Below are positions 1 through 8,325 of a stretch of DNA of 64,000 nt, in pieces. The first letter of the stretch is position 1, and the number at the start of each line of letters is the position of its first letter. Origin of the DNA: Halobacteriovoraceae bacterium (GTDB lineage: Bacteria; Bdellovibrionota; Bacteriovoracia; Bacteriovoracales; Bacteriovoracaceae); the NCBI GenBank assembly GCA_002712005.1, contig PASP01000014.1:186001-250000 (forward strand), given 5' to 3'. The notes beneath the pieces were generated by a model that was not told the DNA's origin, ran no database searches, and was given only the letters and a program-made list of their open reading frames with translations. A program made the position numbers and the translations under genes.

Positions 1-7
1 GGTGAGA

Positions 8-1282
8 TTATTTGCCGTTAATAAATTTTTCTAGAATAGGATCTGGAAGAATTTGAGTGCCAAGAAACTTGGAAGGAATAAGTCCAAAAGCAGTATTTTC
101 TAAGAAATCAAATCTTCTTTCGTTGACCTCTTCTTTAGAGGCATTGAGGACGCAATCCTCTAATCCTGCGAAGACTTCGTGACAGAGCTTGAGTGGAGGC
201 AATATATAGCTTTTTGAGAAGTCAATTTCATGTTCCTTATCATTGATGACAAGTTTTGCAAGACCTATAAAAGACTGAGGTCTAGGAAGCCCTAAAAGCG
301 GAGTTCCTAATATTTGTCCCGCTGTTCTCTTTAGACTTGGAGTGATGATAAGGTCGATAGTCTTAGGTGGAAGCTTTGAAAGAAGTTGATAGAGTTCATT
401 TTTCTTTTTGTTAGGATCGCAATTAAATTTCGTAATTTCTGATAAGGGAATCGGGGTATCGTATAAGAACTCAGGGCAATTCATTTCTCCGTGGTACATG
501 AGAATATTGAGATGCACATTCTGTGATTTGAGGATATTTCTTGTCCTTAAAACGGCAGTAAGGGGATCTTGAAAGTAGATACCATTCATTTCATTTTTCT
601 GTTCATTGGAGAGTGAGTCGTAGCTTGTAACAGCAATAATCCCAACCGCAGTATCACCCACTTTCTTAATGGCATAAGAGAGGGAATGATCATTGACTAG
701 GGGCTTACCCGTTTTAAGATCAAAAATATTAGAGTTGATCCATTGAGAGTGGGAATTGCCCTCTTTTTGATCAGAGGAGTGAGACTGGGTCCACAGAGCT
801 TCTCTGTAGCCCATATGGTGATAATCAATTTTTAAATGGGCCAGAGTCATCTTAAGTATATCAATCTTTTTTTGGTCAAGAGAACTTATGGATGAACGTG
901 TTGTAAGAGTTTCCGGGAGAGTGGCTCCCATTGCTAAACTGAGTAAGTGGATATCTTTTTCTTGATCAATTTTATTACGAAGAGTTTCTAAGTAACGAGA
1001 AAGAATAGGTAGGCCGCCTACTTTAATCGTTGATGGCATCATCGCTGGAGATTGTGGAGATCTCAACTCTGTCTGAGGATATATTTGTTCCGAAAGATTT
1101 GAAACAAGAGAAATATACAACTCTTGAAGAGAGGGTTCTGTTTCAAGAGTTGAATCTTTTTGTACTTTAAATTTTTTGAGTTGATTACTTTCTGGATAAG
1201 TGAAAAGTCTTTTAATCTGAACTTCGTCGTTACAGCTTAAGGTAAAACCAAGAATTAAAAATATACCAACTAAGCGAACCAT
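8..1282 (-). CDS. Metallophosphoesterase/5'-nucleotidase-like lipoprotein, degenerate
   Basis: About 424 residues. The N-terminus is a hydrophobic signal followed by Cys (LSC), so a lipoprotein is likely although the lipobox is imperfect. I chose the ATG at 1282; a TTG at 1294 lies almost on top of the GGAGA and is less likely. The layout follows UshA-like 5'-nucleotidases: GGLPILSRYLETLR, then MGYREALW where the family has GNHE, then NIFDLKTGKPL, then ILMYHGEMN, then DLIITPSLKRTAG. The DxH, GNHE and GHTH metal-ligand motifs are not recognisable, so catalysis is doubtful. It is the last gene on this minus-strand stretch, separated from the cysteine desulfurase by a perfect hairpin. Confidence 0.6.
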   Translation of the reverse strand: MVRLVGIFLILGFTLSCNDEVQIKRLFTYPESNQLKKFKVQKDSTLETEPSLQELYISLVSNLSEQIYPQTELRSPQSPAMMPSTIKVGGLPILSRYLETLRNKIDQEKDIHLLSLAMGATLPETLTTRSSISSLDQKKIDILKMTLAHLKIDYHHMGYREALWTQSHSSDQKEGNSHSQWINSNIFDLKTGKPLVNDHSLSYAIKKVGDTAVGIIAVTSYDSLSNEQKNEMNGIYFQDPLTAVLRTRNILKSQNVHLNILMYHGEMNCPEFLYDTPIPLSEITKFNCDPNKKKNELYQLLSKLPPKTIDLIITPSLKRTAGQILGTPLLGLPRPQSFIGLAKLVINDKEHEIDFSKSYILPPLKLCHEVFAGLEDCVLNASKEEVNERRFDFLENTAFGLIPSKFLGTQILPDPILEKFINGK

Positions 1283-1331
1283 AAATAAGTTCAATCTCCG
1301 ATAGAATGAGGAAAGTGCTTGTTAGTATTTT

Positions 1332-1356
1332 TTGGAATGATTAAAAATCATTCCAA
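1332..1356. repeat. Perfect hairpin between desulfurase and lipoprotein genes
   Basis: TTGGAATGATT, loop AAA, AATCATTCCAA: an 11-bp perfect stem with a 3-base loop, just downstream of the cysteine desulfurase stop. A T run flanks it on the 5' side of the plus strand only, so neither strand shows a proper stem followed by a U tract. It may be an mRNA-processing or stabilising hairpin, or an operator. Confidence 0.6.
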
Positions 1357-1362
1357 TACTTC

Positions 1363-2519
1363 TCAATAGCTTTTAATCTGCGAGAGTTTATTAAAAGCAC
1401 TTTCTAAAGCGTGGTATATCTTATCGTAGGTCTCTTGGTTTGCACAAGGTCCTAAGCTGATACGGACTGCTCCACGACCAATATCGTCGGTTACTCCCAT
1501 GGCCTTAAGTACTTTAGAAGTCGTAGGTTCATTATCAGAGCACGCACTAGAAGTTGTGACATAGATATCTTGAGACTCAAGTTCAATTTGCACGGCCTGA
1601 CCATGTATTCCAGGATAGGCAAGAAAGGTTGTACCTGACATTCTTGGTGCATCTTCACCCATGATAACAACCTTAGGATAGTTCTCCTTAATTTTCTTCT
1701 CAAACTGGTTACGCATACTTGCTAATTTTTCGAGTTCAGGAAGTTTCTTATCCATTGTATTAAGAGCTACGGCAATGGTTTCGAAACCAATATAGTTCTG
1801 AGTTCCTCCTCTTAAGCCTCTCTCTTGTCCACCACCAATAACTAATGTCTTAAGTAAATTGGGATCACGAGCAAGAACAAATCCTGCTCCAGTCATGGCC
1901 CCTATTTTGTGACCAGAAAGGAGAGCGTAATCGATATTGGATTCAGAGAAGTTAAAAGGAGCTTTTCCAATATATTGAGTTGTATCACAAACAAATGGAG
2001 TGTGGTGCTTGTTACAAAGTTCACCAATTTCTTTAAAAGGTTGAATCACTCCTGTTTCATTATTAGCGGCCATTACAGAAACAAGGGCTACATCTTCTTT
2101 GTGCTTTTCAAGAAGATTTTTCAAAGCATTAAGGTCTGCAACTCCATTTTCTAATGTGGGAAGAACGTGAAGTTCATAGCCTTCATTTTCAGCGTAGAAT
2201 TTAGCATTATTAATGACAGCAGAATGTTCGATTCCAGAAATGATAATATGATTTTTTTGAACTTAGGTTTGTAGAGGAGGCTAAAAAAGATTTGAGAAAT
2301 TCCTTCCGTTGAGCCTGAATTAAAAATGACTTGTTTGGGAAGAGCACCTAATTTCTTTGCCGCTAAAGCTCTGGCATTTTCCATCCCCATTAAAGCTTTT
2401 TGTCCTAGGTGGAGAATAGCATTGGGATTAGCGTAGGGTCCATTATCTAATCTATTCTTAAGGTAATCGATAACATCTTGGCACAAAGGTGCACTACCAT
2501 TGAAGTCGGCGTAAATCAT
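1363..2519 (-). pseudogene. Cysteine desulfurase (NifS/IscS class V), frameshifted
   Basis: PLP enzyme that removes sulfur from cysteine for Fe-S cluster assembly. Two pieces in different frames together give one full-length protein of about 385 residues. The 5' piece (2519 down to about 2258) has YADFNGSAP and FNSGSTEGIS. The 3' piece continues in the other frame as IIISGIEHSAV, then MAANNETGVIQP, the PLP-lysine motif SGHKIGA and the Cys loop SSACSDNEPTTS. The frames break at a run of seven T (2252-2258; A on the coding strand), and one extra A would restore KKNHIIISG. It lies 40 bp after nadA, as nifS genes often do beside nad genes. It is either a real frameshift, a slippage site or a homopolymer sequencing error. 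Confidence 0.85.
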
Positions 2520-2559
2520 AATTTAAAATCCCTCTAATCAATAAATCTAATAGGTCATT

Positions 2560-3669
2560 CTATGACAGAGAAAGCATGGTGTCTAAGGCCTTCTTAGAAC
2601 CAGCAGCTACTTTCTTATCTACTTTAATGACATTTATAGGTTTATCTTCCTTAATTGCTCGGAAACTGGCAAGTAACCATCTTGGCCTTACGCGATACAT
2701 AGTCGTACAGAGGCACTGATAAGGAGATAAAGAGGTTATGGTTTTATCTGGATGAGCAGCAGCTAAACGATTCACAAGATTGATTTCTGTTCCGATAGCA
2801 ATTTTACTTCCCGCAGGGAGCTCATTTACACGATTGATAATATAAGCTGTAGAGCCATCTTCATCAGCGGCTTTAACTACATCAAAGCTACACTCCGGAT
2901 GAACAATGACATGGGTTTCAGGATCTTTTTCTTTGATGGCCCTAACTTGAGCAGCCGTAAAGCCTTGGTGAACAGAGCAATAGCCGTACCATAGAATTAC
3001 TTTTGCTTTTTGAATTTTCTCAGGAGTTAAGCCCCCATTGGGGAGGTTCGGGTTATAAGTAACCATTTCATCGAGACCAATTCCCATTTTGTAACAAGTA
3101 TTTCTTCCGAGGTGTTGATCGGGGAAGAAAAGAAGTTTTTCACCCTGGTCTAGGGCCCAACGAATCACCTTTTCAGCATTCGAAGAAGTACAGATACTTC
3201 CGTCGTGTTGGCCTACAAAATCCTTCAATGTGGCAGCACAATTAATATAAGTCACAGGAACAATTTTCTCTTGAGTGCAGCTGGTGAGATAGTCCCAAGC
3301 GGAGTCGATTTCCTCACGGTCGGCCATATCGGCCATGGAGCAACCTGCAGCTAAGTCAGGGAGAATCACAGTTTTATCATCGGCCGTTAATATATCTGCA
3401 GTTTCTGCCATAAAGTGAACTCCGCAGAAAACGATATAGGGCTTTTCAATACTAGAAGCGTCTTGAGCAAGCTTCAGGGAATCACCTTTTAGGTCAGCAA
3501 ATTGAATGATGTCATCTTGTTGGTAATGGTGACCAAGAACGAGAACTTTGTCTTTAAGTTCTTCTTTGATTCGCCACATTTCCTCTATGACTTGTTCGTC
3601 AGAGAGTTCTTCGTGTGAGATTGGGGGCAGGTGTTCTCTGGCAGCTTCACCTTGGAATAAATCTAGCAT
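2560..3669 (-). CDS. nadA: Quinolinate synthase NadA
   Basis: Condenses iminoaspartate with dihydroxyacetone phosphate to quinolinate in NAD synthesis; a [4Fe-4S] enzyme. The 369 residues match the long Bacillus-type form. Visible motifs are LGHHYQQDDI near the N-terminus, FADLKGDSLKLAQ, AGCSMADM, LWYGYCSVHQGFT, HPECSFDVVKAADE and the C-terminal PYQCLCTTMYR. The start has an upstream GAGGATG at good spacing. The cysteine desulfurase follows 40 bp downstream on the same strand and could supply the cluster sulfur. No nadB or nadC is in the window. Confidence 0.95.
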   Translation of the reverse strand: MLDLFQGEAAREHLPPISHEELSDEQVIEEMWRIKEELKDKVLVLGHHYQQDDIIQFADLKGDSLKLAQDASSIEKPYIVFCGVHFMAETADILTADDKTVILPDLAAGCSMADMADREEIDSAWDYLTSCTQEKIVPVTYINCAATLKDFVGQHDGSICTSSNAEKVIRWALDQGEKLLFFPDQHLGRNTCYKMGIGLDEMVTYNPNLPNGGLTPEKIQKAKVILWYGYCSVHQGFTAAQVRAIKEKDPETHVIVHPECSFDVVKAADEDGSTAYIINRVNELPAGSKIAIGTEINLVNRLAAAHPDKTITSLSPYQCLCTTMYRVRPRWLLASFRAIKEDKPINVIKVDKKVAAGSKKALDTMLSLS

Positions 3670-3768
3670 ATTTACATCCTCGCGTGATCCTCTTGGGATA
3701 TTGCGTTGTCCTTTGTCGAATTGGCGCTCACAATACCCCAGAAATCACGAGAATGCACTTATATTGGA

Positions 3769-4083
3769 TTATACAGTAGGATAACCTGAGTCAATCCAGG
3801 CCAAAATTCCACCTTCAAGATTGTAGAGATTCTCAAAACCTTCGCCTTGGAGCATCATACAAGCTTGAAGACTTCTTTTTCCACTTCTACATTGAAGAAT
3901 CAGAGTCTCTTCTTTGTTCTCTAGTTTACTCATTTCGTCAGCAAAGTTGGATAGAGGCATGAATTCAGCTTTTTCAATATGGGCTTCATCCCACTCACCC
4001 TGTTCGCGACAATCGATTAAGCGGATCGATTCAGAATTATCGAGTTTGTTTTTGAGTTCTTCCACAGTCATATTGCCAATCAT
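3769..4083 (-). CDS. Single-domain rhodanese-like sulfurtransferase
   Basis: 104 residues, one rhodanese domain of GlpE/PspE size and no signal peptide, so cytoplasmic. It has IRLIDCREQGEWDEAHIEKAEFMPL near the N-terminus and an active-site loop CRSGKRS at about residues 65-71, with the catalytic Cys present. An AAGGA lies six bases before the ATG. It is upstream of nadA and the desulfurase on the same strand, with 99 bp between, so a role in handling persulfide sulfur for Fe-S assembly is possible but inferred only from position. Confidence 0.9.
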   Translation of the reverse strand: MIGNMTVEELKNKLDNSESIRLIDCREQGEWDEAHIEKAEFMPLSNFADEMSKLENKEETLILQCRSGKRSLQACMMLQGEGFENLYNLEGGILAWIDSGYPTV

Positions 4084-4176
4084 AAGAGTTCCTTGGTTAA
4101 GAGATATTTCCCTAAGTATACCATTACAATATGAATTGAAAATTGAGCCAGATCAAATCTCATGACTTCAATCTAT

Positions 4177-4233
4177 TTTCTTTTCATGGAAAGAAGTTTT
4201 TGTATAAAATTCATAAGTTATTTCTTTTCATGG
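4177..4233 (+). repeat. Two copies of a 13-bp direct repeat before the 4241 gene
   Basis: TTTCTTTTCATGG occurs at 4177-4189 and at 4221-4233, 44 bp apart (about four helical turns), directly in front of the GTG start at 4241. This could be a paired activator or repressor site. No known consensus was recognised. Confidence 0.45.
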
Positions 4234-4240
4234 TGAAAAA

Positions 4241-5239
4241 GTGATTCTTTTGGCCCTCTATTTTTGGCTTCAACTTGCTATTGAAGACTCCCTTGGATTT
4301 TTAAATTCTCATTTGAATGAGGAAGGGGCTGTTATTTTAAATGGGGATGAGCGCTTCAAAGTATGGGAAAATGCAAATATCCTCTATGCTCTAAGTCTTG
4401 AAGGCGACCTATCAAATCCCTTGATAGACAAGGTTTCTCACTATCTTTTAACGAAGGGGAGAAAGAGAAGTGGAGCCTTTTCCTATAAAGAATGTCCCGA
4501 CTGCTCAAATTGTATAGAAACTTCTAGTGTTGCCTATATAGCCTTAAAGAATACAGGTAAAATTAATGAACTTGAGGATAAGAGAGACAATAGGTATCTC
4601 TATTCACGCCTTCCCTCGAGTGGAAAATGGCAATTAGAATATTTAAAAGAAGATGAGCCTTATTTTCCCTCGGCAACGGGCTTTGGTATGGCCGTTGCTT
4701 CGAGGCTACTTCCTCTGAATCAAGAGGTTAAGTCTAGTTTAGAAAAAAGCTTTTCTTTTCTGGTGCAAGCGCAGAATAAATCTGGAGATTGGGGTATTTC
4801 CGATAATTACTATGGTTCCTATTTCTATGGAATCTATGCCGTATTATGGGGTTTATCGCAGCCTATTGGTTTAAAAGAGAATGAAAAGGAAGAAGAGCTA
4901 TTAAAAATTTCCCTATTTGATCGAGCACTGGACTTTGTAATAGAAAGACAAACTCAGAAAGGAAACTTCATTGGTGATAATGAAAATACGGGCTCTCCGT
5001 TTAAAATTTCCCCTGAGCTTCATACAGCTTTGGCCTTGAATGCTCTCCTTCTCAAGCCGCGTATCAAGGACTCTTGGGCCATTTTAAAAGGAATTTATTG
5101 GCTTTTGAAAAGGCAAACTTCTGAAGGTTCTTGGAAAGGGGGAATCTACCCTTACAAAGAAACAAAAAAGGAAGATCTCTATGCAACGGCAAGTGCTCTT
5201 TCCGCCCTCATAGCTTTTAAAAGCCTTCTTTTTTTATAA
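4241..5239 (+). CDS. Squalene-cyclase/prenyltransferase-fold (alpha/alpha toroid) protein
   Basis: 332 residues starting with GTG; an in-frame stop at 4214 leaves no earlier start. A short hydrophobic N-terminus may be a signal sequence. The body consists of helical-pair repeats with QW-like motifs: QNKSGDWGI near residue 180, QTQKGNFIG near 230 and QTSEGSWKGG near 295, plus LHTALALNALL and ATASALSALIAF helices. This is the toroid fold of squalene cyclases and prenyltransferase beta subunits. The cyclase DxDD acid motif is not visible, and a CxxC (CPDCSNC) sits near residue 85. The true substrate is unknown. Confidence 0.65.
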   Translation: MILLALYFWLQLAIEDSLGFLNSHLNEEGAVILNGDERFKVWENANILYALSLEGDLSNPLIDKVSHYLLTKGRKRSGAFSYKECPDCSNCIETSSVAYIALKNTGKINELEDKRDNRYLYSRLPSSGKWQLEYLKEDEPYFPSATGFGMAVASRLLPLNQEVKSSLEKSFSFLVQAQNKSGDWGISDNYYGSYFYGIYAVLWGLSQPIGLKENEKEEELLKISLFDRALDFVIERQTQKGNFIGDNENTGSPFKISPELHTALALNALLLKPRIKDSWAILKGIYWLLKRQTSEGSWKGGIYPYKETKKEDLYATASALSALIAFKSLLFL

Positions 5240-5340
5240 AAATAGAGTGAACTCAAAGTTGACGATGTGTTCGAAGATTCTCTACAATTTTCATAGGCTT
5301 AACGCATAGTCTGAAACTCATGGAAAGAGTCTTCTGATCA

Positions 5341-5365
5341 TTTTCTAAGGGAGAACCTTAGAAAA
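5341..5365. promoter_or_regulatory. Perfect 10+5+10 inverted repeat upstream of parA
   Basis: TTTTCTAAGG, spacer GAGAA, then CCTTAGAAAA: every base of the 10-bp arms is complementary. It ends 32 bp before the chosen parA ATG at 5398. It could be the ParA/ParB autoregulatory operator, a parS-like centromere site or an mRNA leader hairpin. It does not match the canonical parS palindrome. Confidence 0.6.
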
Positions 5366-5397
5366 GATATATAAAGAAGATGATATATGGAGGAATC

Positions 5398-6171
5398 ATG
5401 GAAGTTATCACCATTGCGAATAATAAAGGTGGAGTTGGTAAAACAATGAATGCATACCAACTTGTATGCCACCTTGCTAATCAAGGTCATAAAGTTCTCG
5501 TTATCGACTTGGACTCTCAGGCCAATCTAAGTTCAACTTTCGGAATTCAAATCCATAGAACTCTTATCCCTGAGTGGCTCATCGGTGATGTTTCTATCGA
5601 AGATGTCGTAGTCCCTTCAGAAGGTGAGGAAGAGTTTCATCACAATATCAGTGTGATCCCAAGTTCTCGTCATCTGGCCAATCTTGCAAAGCTTCTTATT
5701 CTTTCCGAACAAGAAATTAGAAGAAATGCAGGAAGAAAAGAAAGACTTCTTAAAAAGAGATTAGCTGAATGTGAAGCTAATTTTGACTATGTGGTTATTG
5801 ATACACCTCCTATGCTTGGAGATGAATTGATTATGGCCCTTGTTGGAAGTGATAGAATTTTAATTCCAACTCAGGCTCAAGACTACTCGATCGATGGTCT
5901 AGAAGAACTTATGGATACCTTTGAAATTATCCGTGAAACAGAAAATGCCAATCTTGAATTTGCCATTATTCCTTCCATGGTTAATAAGCGTCGTAAGATC
6001 GAACAACAAAGACTATCTGAGCTTGCTCAATCTTTCCAAATCACTCCTCCAATTAGAAATCTCGTTCAGATGCAAGAGTCAATCTCTAATCAGAAACCAG
6101 TTTTTATGATGAGTGAAAAAACAGAGGGACATAAGGACTATAAAGCCTTATGGGAATCTCTCAATTTATAA
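5398..6171 (+). CDS. parA: ParA-family partition ATPase
   Basis: Cytoplasmic Walker-type ATPase that moves ParB-bound DNA during segregation. The N-terminus reads TIANNKGGVGKTMNAYQ, a deviant Walker A with the signature lysine; Met follows the usual KT where most relatives have Thr. Walker A' is VIDLDSQANLSSTFG and the switch motif is YVVIDTPPMLG. I chose the ATG at 5398 because TGGAGG lies just in front; an ATG at 5380 would add six residues and precede that site. parB follows after 31 bp. No gidAB-like neighbours are present, so this may be an accessory or plasmid-like par locus on the chromosome. Confidence 0.88.
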   Translation: MEVITIANNKGGVGKTMNAYQLVCHLANQGHKVLVIDLDSQANLSSTFGIQIHRTLIPEWLIGDVSIEDVVVPSEGEEEFHHNISVIPSSRHLANLAKLLILSEQEIRRNAGRKERLLKKRLAECEANFDYVVIDTPPMLGDELIMALVGSDRILIPTQAQDYSIDGLEELMDTFEIIRETENANLEFAIIPSMVNKRRKIEQQRLSELAQSFQITPPIRNLVQMQESISNQKPVFMMSEKTEGHKDYKALWESLNL

Positions 6172-6202
6172 TTATCGACTAGCAGGACCAAGGATTTAGG
6201 TT

Positions 6203-7096
6203 ATGGCAAAGAAGTTCTCTGCAAGAGTTTCTAAAAAACAAAGAAAGACCCTCGATATGTCTAAGAGTCTCGATAGAGACCTTATGGCCATGATGGATGA
6301 AAGGCTTCTTAAAGGGGCCAAGCTTGAAGAAATTAGATTAAAAGATATTATCGTTAAAGATCAGGTAAGAACGAAATTTAACGATAGTTCAATTAAAGAG
6401 CTAGCTGAAAATATCCTCGTAAATGGACTTATTCAGCCACTCGTTCTTCATCATGATGGAAAAGGTAATTACACTCTGATTTGTGGTGAAAGACGTTTCA
6501 GGGCCATGAGTACATTAGATGAAATGGAAGCTTGTCCCTGTTTCATCCTAGAAGGAAAGTCTCCTGAAGAATTGATGGCGATTCAATTTTCAGAAAACTC
6601 TTCTCGTGAAGCCCTCCATTATATTGATAGAGCTGATGGGATTTTAAATTATCAAAAAGCGACAAAAGCAAGTGAGAGAAAAATCACAGCAGCTCTTGGT
6701 ATTTCTAAGTCTGAAGTTCATCGTTCACTTCTTATTGCTAAACTTCCTAAAAGAATCAAAGAAGCGGCTAAGAAGCATAATATTGAAAAATATGTTCTTC
6801 TCGAAATCGATGCTTTATCTAGAGGTCCACTACGTAAGGAACTTGAAAAGAAAGTTGTTGCTGGAGAGCTAACTAAGAGAAGCCAAGTGAAGAGGCTTAT
6901 TAATAAAGGCTCTGTTGTTGCAGCTAAGAAGAAAATCACTAAGAAGAAGAAACCTGCTCTACCTGCTGGACTAACAGCAAACGCTTTTCTTAAGGCGATG
7001 GAATCTAAAACAAAAGATCTTGAGCTCGATGCAGATACTTTAAAAGCCTTGAAGTCGGTATTAAAAGAGACCAAGGATATGATGTCTGATCAGTAA
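6203..7096 (+). CDS. parB: ParB-family centromere-binding protein
   Basis: Partner of the upstream ParA. The ParB N-terminal CTPase domain is clear: IRLKDIIVKDQVRTKF, LAENILVNGLIQPLVL, the GERRFRAM box near residue 95 and FSENSSREALHYIDRADG. A helix-turn-helix follows (ITAALGISKSEVHRSLLIAKLP, about residues 155-176). Then come a Lys-rich linker (AAKKKITKKKKPALP) and a short C-terminal helix likely used for dimerisation. The length of 297 residues is normal. An intrinsic terminator follows 33 bp after the stop and closes the parAB operon. Confidence 0.88.
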   Translation: MAKKFSARVSKKQRKTLDMSKSLDRDLMAMMDERLLKGAKLEEIRLKDIIVKDQVRTKFNDSSIKELAENILVNGLIQPLVLHHDGKGNYTLICGERRFRAMSTLDEMEACPCFILEGKSPEELMAIQFSENSSREALHYIDRADGILNYQKATKASERKITAALGISKSEVHRSLLIAKLPKRIKEAAKKHNIEKYVLLEIDALSRGPLRKELEKKVVAGELTKRSQVKRLINKGSVVAAKKKITKKKKPALPAGLTANAFLKAMESKTKDLELDADTLKALKSVLKETKDMMSDQ

Positions 7097-7128
7097 TTTT
7101 TATTTAAAATGACTATTCATAAAATAGC

Positions 7129-7153
7129 AAAAGGCCCGTAAAGGGCCTTTTTT
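7129..7153 (+). terminator. Intrinsic terminator after parB
   Basis: AAAGGCCC, loop GTAAA, GGGCCTTT followed by further T. Perfect GC-rich stem with a U tract. Confidence 0.9.
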
Positions 7154-7233
7154 GCGTTAAAATAGAAGGTGCAGAAGGCCACCGGCCAGTAATGTTTACT
7201 CAAATTCCGCTGCTATGCCCCAATTTTGGTATA

Positions 7234-7247
7234 TAAGTTGCAACTTA
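7234..7247. promoter_or_regulatory. 14-bp perfect palindrome upstream of the 7299 gene
   Basis: TAAGTTGCAACTTA is fully self-complementary. It lies between the parAB terminator and the 7299 gene, overlapping an AT-rich TATATAAG that could be a -10 element. It is a candidate repressor operator, or a site for the neighbouring ParB. I found no second copy by eye. Confidence 0.45.
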
Positions 7248-7298
7248 ATAGGCAGAGAGAAAACTAGGGACGTAATTTCCACAGTTTGGGAGAGTTAA

Positions 7299-8192
7299 AT
7301 GAGTACTTTTTTACTACCATGCCTAATCTTTTTACAGTTGGCGGTAACAACATTACTAACAATGGGACTTTGCCCGCAGGCCAAAGCGAAATGGGATCGC
7401 TTTTCTGAATATCCCGTTCGCTATGTCTGGCAAAGCCCACAGTATTTCTATCCGGCGCTAACGGTAGAGGTCACCGCTCAATCAGATACTATTCAAAAGA
7501 AAAGAAGAGCTTCTCGAGGACCGGCTTCAACTGTGCCTAGAGACGATATTCAACCCGAGCCCATTACTCAAGAAATCTGGTTGAATAATGTATGGGTAGA
7601 GGACTCTGCTGGAGTCATGAATCAAATTAAAAATGAATTCTCTAATTGGGAAAAAATAGAAGAATATATAAGAAACTGGGATATTGAATCAACTGGTCTT
7701 TATGAAACTCCTGATCGTGGATCAAAGAGAAACTTCTTCAGTAAAATGATGTTTCGCTATCTGGATAAGAGGGTATCAGGAGAATTGAAAAATGCTGAAG
7801 AAGGTTCAGCTCTACAAAAAGTACGATCGGTCAAACAAGCCTTAAAGCCCAATACCACGGCATCGATTTCCAATAATATCAAACTTAAGTTTCGTGCAAA
7901 GCTTTTAAGAATGAGGGCCTACATGAAAATCGTTAATCCTTGGGTCAATGCAGAGACAGAATTCAACGTAAACGGACGCGTGTTCTCAAGATTACAGAAG
8001 CGCTTTGAGAGCCTTGGCGTAGATACAAGATTTGAATATCGTCTTCATGATAACGACTATACAGCTAGTGTTAGTAAGCCTCTTGGCAATAATATTACAG
8101 CAGTTGTGTCCAGTACTCAGTCAGCGTCAAAGGTGGCGTTTATGGGTGATGCAGATAGTACATTTCAACTGCAATATTACACGTCGTTCTAA
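7299..8192 (+). CDS. Secreted protein of unknown function
   Basis: 297 residues. A signal peptide ends in LCPQAKA, and GGGAGAG precedes the ATG. The mature part has an Arg/Lys-rich segment (KKRRASRGPAS), a Trp-rich middle (NNVWVED, NWEKIEEYIRNW) and a C-terminal third of alternating residues typical of beta strands, ending in YYTSF. A terminal aromatic is common in outer-membrane proteins, so periplasmic or outer-membrane location is plausible. I do not recognise the family. It stands alone between the parAB terminator and glutamate dehydrogenase. Confidence 0.75.
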   Translation: MSTFLLPCLIFLQLAVTTLLTMGLCPQAKAKWDRFSEYPVRYVWQSPQYFYPALTVEVTAQSDTIQKKRRASRGPASTVPRDDIQPEPITQEIWLNNVWVEDSAGVMNQIKNEFSNWEKIEEYIRNWDIESTGLYETPDRGSKRNFFSKMMFRYLDKRVSGELKNAEEGSALQKVRSVKQALKPNTTASISNNIKLKFRAKLLRMRAYMKIVNPWVNAETEFNVNGRVFSRLQKRFESLGVDTRFEYRLHDNDYTASVSKPLGNNITAVVSSTQSASKVAFMGDADSTFQLQYYTSF

Positions 8193-8218
8193 TTTGTAGA
8201 TTGAAAATAATTCGAAAA

Positions 8219-8325
8219 TACCTACTGCAAAATGCCTACCTTTGCGGTAATTTATTGGCCGTTTTATTCTATTAATGAAAAATTAATATACAAGAATACT
8301 CACGGACAAACCAAGGTAGTAGGTA
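8219..8325 (+). promoter_or_regulatory. Leader of gdhA with two segments complementary to its start region
   Basis: TACCTACT at 8219-8226 is complementary to AGTAGGTA at 8318-8325, which runs into the chosen ATG. CTACCTT at 8236-8242 is complementary to AAGGTAG at 8313-8319, the likely ribosome-binding site. The two pairings overlap at the 3' side and exclude each other. This is a candidate translational control leader, not a known riboswitch class. Confidence 0.35.

Noticed and set aside
5240-7300. Canonical parS site near parAB
   Set aside because: The palindromes found do not resemble the standard parS sequence, so they are reported only as candidates.
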